From the NCBI RefSeq assembly GCF_000498575.2, contig NZ_AWSQ01000007.1:1-64000 (forward strand): 64,000 bases of DNA, given 5' to 3'. A model generated the notes under the pieces. That model made no database searches, was not told the DNA's origin, and was given only the letters and a program-made list of their open reading frames with translations. This DNA is from Pseudomonas taeanensis MS-3. Its GTDB lineage: Bacteria; Pseudomonadota; Gammaproteobacteria; Pseudomonadales; Pseudomonadaceae. The translations under genes and the position numbers were made by a program. Of this stretch, positions 9,258 through 15,241 are shown piece after piece; the first letter of the stretch is position 1, and every line of letters starts with the position of its first letter.

Positions 9258-9303
9258 TGGTCGGGACGGAGTGATTCGAACACTCGACCCCTAGCACCCC
9301 ATG
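9258..9303 (-). tRNA. 3' part of tRNA-Pro(GGG), probable attachment site
   Basis: Read on the minus strand, these 46 bp give the GGGG anticodon-loop region, the descending anticodon stem GCTAG, variable loop, T-arm with GTTCGAATC and acceptor 3' strand CGTCCCG plus ACCA. This fits tRNA-Pro(GGG). The 5' half is absent: beyond 9303 the sequence becomes CCGGAGGTCGACC, with no D-arm or matching acceptor strand. A partial tRNA end next to an integrase is the usual form of an att duplicate, so it is not a working tRNA. Confidence 0.8.
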
Positions 9304-9689
9304 CCGGAGGTCGACCCTATAAGTCATTGACTTTAAAGTGATAATTTCGAGCGCTCGCTGCAACCAGTGCTCCGCGCAACCTGACGGTTTTCAACGGTTC
9401 CCCGCAAAAGTCCCTGGCCGAGTTGCCGTATTCTGACTACGAAATCGCTGATAGCCACTACAGATACATCTTTTCGTCAGGACTCACCGCGCCACACAAC
9501 TGGCGACACCCTCTAAAGGAGTCCGCTAAGCCACCCAAGCCCGACTCAGATGCCCAGGACACCAGTCCGCCAACTCCAGCAACGTATCGCGGGACCGACC
9601 TTCGCTCGCGTGAAACGCCCCCCCCTCTGATCAATGTGAGCTTACTCGAGAGCTTCCGTGCTAACACGGTAGAACCTAACATTGGTCCG
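9304..9689. other. Gene-free junction region
   Basis: About 385 bp. It holds the second copy of the 16-bp direct repeat and otherwise no supported gene. The open frames on both strands are short, with proline/serine-rich or unbiased codon use. Confidence 0.4.
9401..9416 (+). repeat. 16-bp direct repeat, copy 2
   Basis: Second copy of CCCGCAAAAGTCCCTG, 209 bp after the first. The two copies bracket the tRNA-Pro fragment and its terminator. Confidence 0.6.
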
Positions 9690-10562
9690 TCATTGATAGA
9701 TCCACTGCTGAAGATCCTCCAGGTTCGCTACCACAATCTGCTGAGCAGCAGCCTTGGCCTGGATCTTATTCGGGTCTATTTGGTATCGCTGCAGCACGTA
9801 CTGCACCAGAGCACCACGACTGGGAATTAGTAACTGCTCCCGCTGCATGCCGTAATCCTGCGCGACGATAGCCTTCTGTTCCGGCTTCAACCGAGGGTCG
9901 GGCTCGATGATCACCGTCACCTCAGTGCACCAACCTGCGTCCCGTTCTCGCACGTGCTCGGAGACGTCCAGTACATCTGGCTCGCCACGGAAACGACTAA
10001 GGACAAAGTCTCGGTAGTCCCGATTCTTCTCGCAGAAGGCTCGGACATGCCAGCGCATCCCGGTATAAATGAGGGTATGCGGCGCGATGAGGCGTGTCTC
10101 CGGCACCGGATTGGCAAGTGAAACGTATTCACACTCCAACCGCAGTCCTTCGCGGCAGGCCTTCAGCAGGGGGCGGAGCACGTCGGGCCGCACGGAGCGA
10201 TCCGGGACCTTCAGCACTTCGGTATGCGCATAAGCCAGGGCAAGCCCCTCGATGTGTGGTGCCCGCTCCTTGTTCTCGCTCAGCAGGTGCAGGTAAGCGC
10301 TGGCACTATTGTCGATGAATTTTGGCGCGAACTTCAGATTGGGGACATAGCCTTTCAAATGCCTGTCATATGTCAGGTTTTTAGGCGCGTGCTCGGTGAT
10401 GTAGGTGTTGATGTCCTTAGATGCTTGCTGTCGGCTGATGCCGAAGCTCTGCATCAGGTGCCCCGTGGTTAGCCGCCCTTCCCACCAGGCGACAGTCTCG
10501 ATCAGCCGATAACGCAGCGCCAGATCCCAACGGACAGATATGATCGACTGCTTCCGTTTCAT
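9690..10562 (-). CDS. WYL-domain regulator, BrxR/CapW-like
   Basis: A 290-residue transcription factor. It has an N-terminal winged helix (residues ~20-60; TTGHLMQSFGISRQQASKDINTY), a central WYL domain with ligand-pocket residues (LECEYVSL, HTLIYTGMRWHVRAFCEKN, DFVLSRF) and a C-terminal extension (WCX). This layout matches homodimeric repressors such as BrxR and CapW, which control phage-defence operons and release DNA on an unknown cue. The ATG at 10562 follows AAGGGG. It is divergent from 10678-11918, and an 18-bp perfect palindrome lies between them. The genes it faces include a decayed ADP-ribosylglycohydrolase, so its regulon may be partly dead. Confidence 0.88.
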   Translation of the reverse strand: MKRKQSIISVRWDLALRYRLIETVAWWEGRLTTGHLMQSFGISRQQASKDINTYITEHAPKNLTYDRHLKGYVPNLKFAPKFIDNSASAYLHLLSENKERAPHIEGLALAYAHTEVLKVPDRSVRPDVLRPLLKACREGLRLECEYVSLANPVPETRLIAPHTLIYTGMRWHVRAFCEKNRDYRDFVLSRFRGEPDVLDVSEHVRERDAGWCTEVTVIIEPDPRLKPEQKAIVAQDYGMQREQLLIPSRGALVQYVLQRYQIDPNKIQAKAAAQQIVVANLEDLQQWIYQ

Positions 10563-10585
10563 TGTGTCCCCTTGTGTTCGAAAAC

Positions 10586-10603
10586 TTTACCTGTACAGGT
10601 AAA
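10586..10603. promoter_or_regulatory. Palindromic operator, probably for the WYL regulator
   Basis: TTTACCTGTACAGGTAAA is a perfect 18-bp inverted repeat, 24 bp upstream of the regulator's start and 75 bp upstream of the divergent small gene. Perfect dyads in this position are typical of BrxR-type homodimer binding sites. The protein match is inferred. Confidence 0.75.
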
Positions 10604-10677
10604 CATCATAGATATGTCGCTCAAAGCTACATACCCTTACTCCGTCATTCAATGACTTTGGCAAGGAGCGTGCTCAA

Positions 10678-10926
10678 ATGGAACTGAAGGCAGCGTTGGT
10701 GATTGTGCTGGTACCGGTCGCGCTCATCATGTTGCTGGTGTGGGGCGCATGGAAATTGGCACAGCCCGTTCAACTGCGTCAGCAACTCGAAGCGCAGTTC
10801 GAGGGTGTACTGAGTGCACATAACGCTCTGGTAGTGCATAACCGCGAGTTGAGTGCCGCCTTGCGCGCCGAACGGGCTCACGCGCAGCAGTTGCAGCGCC
10901 AACTGATGCTTCGTCAACACGACTGA
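10678..10926 (+). CDS. Small membrane-anchored coiled-coil protein
   Basis: 82 residues: one N-terminal membrane helix (AALVIVLVPVALIMLLVWGAW, residues ~4-24), then a charged, glutamine-rich coiled coil (LRQQLEAQFEG..., ELSAALRAERAHAQQLQRQL). AAGGAG lies nine bases before the ATG. It heads the cluster facing the WYL regulator and probably belongs to its regulon. I do not recognise a named family. A spanin-like or scaffold role would be speculation. Confidence 0.65.
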   Translation: MELKAALVIVLVPVALIMLLVWGAWKLAQPVQLRQQLEAQFEGVLSAHNALVVHNRELSAALRAERAHAQQLQRQLMLRQHD

Positions 10927-10946
10927 AGATCTCAAAGGAGTGGAAG

Positions 10947-11771
10947 ATGAATCGTCTGGATAGAATCAAGGGGTGCCTTTTGGGTGGTGCAACCGGGGAT
11001 GCCCTTGGGGCCCAGTCGAGCCTCTCAATCGGACGGAAGTTAAGCAGCAGTTTGGCTCGTCAGGTATCCGGGGTTTCAGTCAGGTCTACGGCATGACAAG
11101 AGCGATTACCGATGACACACAGATGATGCTGATCACGGCCGAGGGGCTGCTTCGCGCCCAGGTCAGACAATCAGCGCGCGTTCTCTACAATCCACCGCCA
11201 GTAATTCATCACGCATTGTTACGCTGGCATCTCACTCAGGACGGCGAGCCAGCGACTGATGTGGGGAAAGACGGATGGCTGATTCAGGAGAATTCGCTCT
11301 GGTCACGTCGCGCACCGGCAAGACTTATCTATCGGCACTTCGTCATTGCAAGTCCTTTGGCGAACTAGCGTGCAACGACAGCAAGGGCTGCGGAGGCGTC
11401 ATAAGGGTAGCGCCGCATGCTCTATTCCCTGCCCCTTCGAACTGGCGGCTGAGTCAGCGCATCACACCAACTGGGTATCTGGCAGTCGGGCTGCTTGCGG
11501 ACATCCTCGCTCGCCTTCTGGTGCGTTCCTATTCGCTGAAAGAAGCAATTCCGGGTAGCCTCCAGCAGCACGGCAACCGAGAAGATATTGGTGAGACACG
11601 CGGGCTCATCGATTTAATGTTGACGCTTTATCAGAAGGGAGTTCTGCCCCCCAAAAAACCATCGCATTGCTCGACGCAGGATGGACAGCCGAGGAAACAC
11701 TGGAGCAGCTCACGGCAGCACCGGTCGAAGTAATGAAGAGCCACCTCGAGTACTTTCTACGGCTTGATTGA
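10947..11771 (+). pseudogene. ADP-ribosylglycohydrolase (DraG family), multiply frameshifted
   Basis: Family blocks appear in order but in changing frames: MNRLDRIKGCLLGGATGDALGA (start 10947, after AAAGGAG), then RAITDDTQMMLITAEGLL, NDSKGCGGVIRVAP, FELAAESAHHT and GYLAVGLLADIL, ending EYFLRLD with TGA at 11769. DDTQM and NDSKGCGG belong to the two-metal site of DraG/ARH hydrolases, which remove ADP-ribose from protein or nucleic acid. At least five frame changes are needed, near 11010, 11320, 11425, 11468 and 11650. The HSGDSDST metal motif expected near the C-terminus is missing. The number of changes makes simple sequencing error unlikely. Confidence 0.85.
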
Positions 11772-11804
11772 CATTGAGCATTTCTGGACCTGGAGGACAG
11801 GCGC

Positions 11805-11918
11805 ATGAAGAATCTTTTTGCGGTTATCGGTTTCATTGTTGTCGCCAAGAAGGGCTACGAGTTGTATCGCGAGTACAGCGAATTGAAGCGCGAGCGGGAG
11901 GAGCGGACAGCGGGTTAG
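11805..11918 (+). CDS. 37-residue protein with hydrophobic N-terminus
   Basis: MKNLFAVIGFIVVAKKGYEL, then a highly charged tail ending KREREERTAG. GGAGG lies about nine bases before the ATG, and the composition (short hydrophobic stretch, then a charged helix) is that of a small membrane-associated protein. It follows the ADP-ribosylglycohydrolase remnant by 33 bp. Unlike that gene it shows no damage. Function unknown. Confidence 0.6.
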   Translation: MKNLFAVIGFIVVAKKGYELYREYSELKREREERTAG

Positions 11919-12364
11919 GAACGCCAGTCAGAGTGGGTATTCTTGCACCCAAGGGACAGTAAACCGTTACGCACAGCGCTGACAGTTAGAGCTCCATTAG
12001 GGCCTAGCGTCAGCCCTTTCTCGACGCATGAAACAGGCCAGGTCAGCCCCAACAAACAAATAGCACATTGCCACCCAGTTGAGTAACATCAGCCTTCTCG
12101 GCGTCAAACAGCTGTTCACCAGTTGGCGATTCAGAACAAGGAAGTCTCATGCAACAAGCGACAATATTCTGCCAGATCAGGATACGCGCGCTCAGCCAGA
12201 CCACTGTTTTCCCTCACATCACTGGTAGCGCCATACGCAAGCAGACTGAGGTACCTCCACGGAGGATCCTCTGCAACGCATATCGTTATATTTCAACCCT
12301 CTGACGCAATCATCGCAACATGCAACGCGGCCTATCCATCTTTTTTGATTAAGGAGTATTGCCT
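11919..12364. other. Promoter region of the 14-gene VWA operon
   Basis: About 445 bp without a supported gene. It must carry the promoter for the long operon that follows. AAGGAG at 12351-12356 is the ribosome site of the first gene. No clear operator dyad stands out, and base composition is lower in GC than the operon itself. Confidence 0.5.
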
Positions 12365-13090
12365 GTGAGCACTCCCTTTGACCCATCAAAGTTTACAGCG
12401 CCCAAGGCCAAGCCACTACCGGTCATTCTTTTGCTCGATGTCAGCGGTAGCATGGGCGGGGAAAAGATTCAAAACCTCAATGACGCAGTCAGCGACATGC
12501 TCGACGTGTTCCGTGGCAACGAGACCAGCGAGACCGAAATCTGGGCCTCGATCATCACGTTCGGCTCGGAGGTAAGGCTGCATCAACCCCTGGCCAGTGC
12601 CAACGACATTCATTGGCACGCACTTGCAGCAAGCGGCAGGACACCACTGGGTGTCGCGCTTGAAATGGCCAAGGCAATGATTGAAGACAAGGGCGTCGTG
12701 CCATCGCGCGCTTATCGTCCGACCGTGGTGCTGGTCTCGGACGGACAACCGGACAATGGCTGGGAAGGCGCGTTGCGGGAGTTCGTAAACGAAGGGCGCT
12801 CCGCGAAATGTGATCGCATGGCCATGGCCATCGGTGCCGACGCCGACGAGATGGTTCTTGGAACATTCATCGAGGGCACGCATAACCCGCTGTTCTACGC
12901 GGAGAATGCCCGGCAAATGAAGGACTTCTTCAAGTTCGTGACCATGTCGGTGACCATCCGCACCAGATCACAGACACCTAATACCATACCGCCAGCGAAC
13001 TCGATCGATGTCCAGCCAGCGACCATCGGCGCTCGACAGAAGTCATCGGTGCCGACGGCACCCGATGCGGACGATGGAGGCTACTGGTAA
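12365..13090 (+). CDS. VWA-domain protein, TerY-like
   Basis: 241 residues, nearly all one von Willebrand A domain. The metal-ion-dependent adhesion site is complete: D25-x-S27-x-S29 in LLLDVSGSMGG, T in SGRTPLG and D in VSDGQPDN. The C-terminal ~35 residues look disordered (Pro, Ser, Asp-rich). Such cytoplasmic VWA proteins bind partners through a divalent metal and in TerY-P modules work with a PP2C phosphatase and a kinase, both present downstream. The GTG at 12365 lies eight bases after AAGGAG; an upstream TTG would leave only two. Its TAA overlaps the next ATG. First gene of the operon. Confidence 0.88.
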   Translation: MSTPFDPSKFTAPKAKPLPVILLLDVSGSMGGEKIQNLNDAVSDMLDVFRGNETSETEIWASIITFGSEVRLHQPLASANDIHWHALAASGRTPLGVALEMAKAMIEDKGVVPSRAYRPTVVLVSDGQPDNGWEGALREFVNEGRSAKCDRMAMAIGADADEMVLGTFIEGTHNPLFYAENARQMKDFFKFVTMSVTIRTRSQTPNTIPPANSIDVQPATIGARQKSSVPTAPDADDGGYW

Positions 13091-13359
13091 TGGCACAGGC
13101 TATCGGGGATCCGGAAGAGCTAGAGCGCTTTGCATATGCACTGCAGCAATTCACCGACTCGCTCAACGACAGTGTTGGTGCCCTGAATGGCGCATTCCTG
13201 TCGCTTGGTGACACCTGGCAGGACGAGAAACGCTCACAGTTCGAAGAGGAGTTCAACATGCTCGCCCAGCAACTCCATCAGTTCAATGCGAACGCGGCAG
13301 ACCAGGTGCCCTACTTGATCGCCCTGGCGTCACGCCTGCGCGATTACCTTCAGAGCTGA
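13090..13359 (+). CDS. WXG100-like small helical protein
   Basis: 89 residues, all-helical in appearance, with the central turn W43-Q44-D45 in SLGDTWQDEKRSQFEEEF. Position and surroundings match WXG100 (ESAT-6-like) proteins: a helical hairpin of ~90-100 residues with a W-x-G/D turn in the middle. In Gram-positives these are type VII secretion substrates or chaperones used by an FtsK/EssC ATPase, and such an ATPase is encoded four genes on. In this Gram-negative-looking context, export is unlikely. An adaptor or chaperone role within a cytoplasmic complex is my inference. Confidence 0.72.
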   Translation: MAQAIGDPEELERFAYALQQFTDSLNDSVGALNGAFLSLGDTWQDEKRSQFEEEFNMLAQQLHQFNANAADQVPYLIALASRLRDYLQS

Positions 13360-13375
13360 GGACGTCGCAAGGGCA

Positions 13376-14686
13376 ATGGCACTCGTATCCATAGGTCAGG
13401 TGGAAAATCTCGAAGATCTCGTGCGCGACCTGCAGGCCGTTCATGAGGCCCTGGAGGCATCCTGCCGTGCACAGGTTGCCCTGGCTGAGCACAAGTACGA
13501 AGACGCTCAAAACGCCTCACAGCATAGCGAGGGCTTGCTGGATGAAGCCATGCAGCAGGAACTGGACGCCGGCCAGGCGTCCGAGATCGCCCAGCAGGCC
13601 TTGGACACCGCATACGCCAGTCTCGACGCCGCCGAGAGTTCGCTGTCCAGTTGTATCGCCCAACCGCTCGACGTAGACGGGTCGAGTCCTGATTGCTCCT
13701 GGGAACACGACTGCGCTGACCAGGCCAGGGCGGAGGTAGACCAGGCCTGCAACGCGCTGGAGCAGGCACGGGCCGACCTCGAACGGACCATGAAGGACCG
13801 AATGGCCATGGAACGTCGTCTGGAAATGACCAGGCTGGCGGTCTCGATGGCTGCGCAAGCACTGGCGCAAGCGCAGCATGAGTGCAATGCACGGCTTCTC
13901 GGCGTCGGCCAAGCCATCGATCTCGGTGTTGCACGCCTTTCTGCGGCCCAACAAGCGCTGGAAGCCTACCTCGCAACCCATCCCGTAGCTGCGGACTTCC
14001 GTTCCTGGCTGAAGTGGGACCCGGTGAAACAGGGTGGCGTCGTCACACCGGATGTACTGCGGGACCGAATGAATCTGTCCGCGGAGCATCGGCAGATGCT
14101 CCAGGAATATCTGTACGAACGAAATCCCGAGTATCGGGCGAAGGTCGACAGGTTCCGCGAGCAATGGGTTGCCGCGAAAGGCGATGTCGAGCGCAACAGG
14201 GTCGTGCGCAAGGTCCGCATCGAACTGTGCGGCGAATTCGGTGAGCAACTGGCTCGCCACGCCCTGGTGCCACTGGGTGGTCGCATCGAAACACAAGGGC
14301 GGACGCTCGTTGGCGACAACGGCCGGTACACCAAGACCGACCTGCTGATAACCGACCTGCGCGTTCCGGTCGTACTGGGGCGTGGTCCGGGCATGGGGGC
14401 ACCGGTGGGCGGTTCGCTGGCGCTGGAGGTGAAGTGCGGCAAGGCCCAGTACCTCTACGCGCAGAAGGACCACATGGTGTTCCAGTCCGAAGGACACAAG
14501 CAAGCGGATGCGCAATGCACGCTCTGCTCGCGAGACATCAAGGACCTTTCTCCGGAGAAAGAGAAAGAACTGCGCGATGCCTTGCGCGAGGCGGGCTCGC
14601 CTCTGATAGGCATGCTGCCGAGCAAGAACGAGATAGACCTGTCCTGTCTTGATTTCATCCGCCAGAGCCAGGAGGAACAGCCATGA
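13376..14686 (+). CDS. Coiled-coil protein with PD-(D/E)XK-like C-terminus
   Basis: 436 residues. Residues ~1-190 form long alanine/glutamate-rich helices (probable coiled coil, with several cysteines). The C-terminal ~200 residues contain YTKTDLLITDL with D322 and, after a Gly/Pro-rich insert, LALEVKCGK with E351 and K353, the D...ExK pattern of restriction-like nucleases. A CTLCSRD motif follows. The layout, a helical N-terminus plus enzymatic C-terminus after a WXG protein, recalls type VII (LXG-like) toxins, but no immunity gene is evident. It could be the operon's first nuclease effector. The family is not one I can name; the nuclease call rests on motifs. Confidence 0.65.
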   Translation: MALVSIGQVENLEDLVRDLQAVHEALEASCRAQVALAEHKYEDAQNASQHSEGLLDEAMQQELDAGQASEIAQQALDTAYASLDAAESSLSSCIAQPLDVDGSSPDCSWEHDCADQARAEVDQACNALEQARADLERTMKDRMAMERRLEMTRLAVSMAAQALAQAQHECNARLLGVGQAIDLGVARLSAAQQALEAYLATHPVAADFRSWLKWDPVKQGGVVTPDVLRDRMNLSAEHRQMLQEYLYERNPEYRAKVDRFREQWVAAKGDVERNRVVRKVRIELCGEFGEQLARHALVPLGGRIETQGRTLVGDNGRYTKTDLLITDLRVPVVLGRGPGMGAPVGGSLALEVKCGKAQYLYAQKDHMVFQSEGHKQADAQCTLCSRDIKDLSPEKEKELRDALREAGSPLIGMLPSKNEIDLSCLDFIRQSQEEQP

Positions 14687-15018
14687 AAGTGCGATTCGCC
14701 GTAGTGGAGCCTGCCATCCTTGAACAGGTCCGGGCAGGAGTGGAGCAGTTGCAGCGCGCGGTCGATACCGGCGACATGGATGACTTGGACGAGGCCACGG
14801 CGCACTTGCTGGATCTGACCGCAGGCTGCCGCTCGATCGACCTGTCCGAGGAGCGGTGGCATAGATTCCTGAGCGAAATCAGACGCGAGGATCCGGACTT
14901 CGAATCCCGTTACCTGCTGCCGGGCAAGCGTTGTGCTTCGCTGCTTCCAGGCATCTCCACCGATGCGCATGTGCTAGAAATCCCCATGGACGATGAGTCG
15001 GGGGATGTCGATGTTTGA
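14683..15018 (+). CDS. Hypothetical 111-residue acidic protein
   Basis: Starts at an ATGA overlap with the preceding gene. The N-terminal half is helical (AILEQVRAGVEQLQRAVDTGDMDDLDEATAHLL); the rest is mixed and strongly acidic towards the end (MDDESGDVDV). No motif or membrane segment. Its place between the putative nuclease and the ATPase suggests an accessory or inhibitor of one of them, but nothing in the sequence shows this. Confidence 0.7.
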   Translation: MKVRFAVVEPAILEQVRAGVEQLQRAVDTGDMDDLDEATAHLLDLTAGCRSIDLSEERWHRFLSEIRREDPDFESRYLLPGKRCASLLPGISTDAHVLEIPMDDESGDVDV

Positions 15019-15241
15019 CGATGTCATGGGACTGATGGCGGCCTGCGCAAACAGGTTCAACGCTGGGGTGCGGGATGGATTCGGCACATCCATCGCCAAC
15101 GAAGTGCTCTCCCCGATCCAGGAGAACATCACCCGTCTGCGCAGTTTCAGCGAAGACTACCAGCGTCAGGTCACCGTCATCGACGGCATCCTCGAGGAAG
15201 CGCAAGACGTCGGAACTTCACGTGGGGAGCTTGATGTATGA
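15011..15241 (+). CDS. Hypothetical 76-residue helical protein
   Basis: Reads MFDDVMGLMAACANRFNAGV..., then a helix (ENITRLRSFSEDYQRQVTVIDGILEEA). I start at the ATG at 15011, six bases after GGGGG; in-frame ATGs at 14993 and 15005 are possible. It overlaps the preceding gene by eight bases and the ATPase gene by four. Its size and all-helical nature would allow a second WXG-like partner, but the tryptophan turn is missing. Function unknown. Confidence 0.65.
   Translation: MFDDVMGLMAACANRFNAGVRDGFGTSIANEVLSPIQENITRLRSFSEDYQRQVTVIDGILEEAQDVGTSRGELDV

Noticed and set aside
9258..9303. A functional tRNA gene
   Set aside because: The D-arm, 5' acceptor strand and half the anticodon stem are missing, so it can only be a 3' fragment.
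9079..9363. Minus-strand ORF of 94 residues across the tRNA-Pro fragment
   Set aside because: It runs through the tRNA, the terminator and the antisense of the integrase end; none of these codes for protein.
9423..9830. Plus-strand ORF of 135 residues
   Set aside because: It overlaps the 3' end of the WYL regulator on the other strand, has no ribosome site, and is rich in Pro/Ser with no recognisable family.
13376..14686. A secreted type VII polymorphic toxin with immunity gene
   Set aside because: No membrane secretion components and no typical immunity partner follow; the next two small proteins have no known immunity features. I describe the ESX likeness without claiming secretion.
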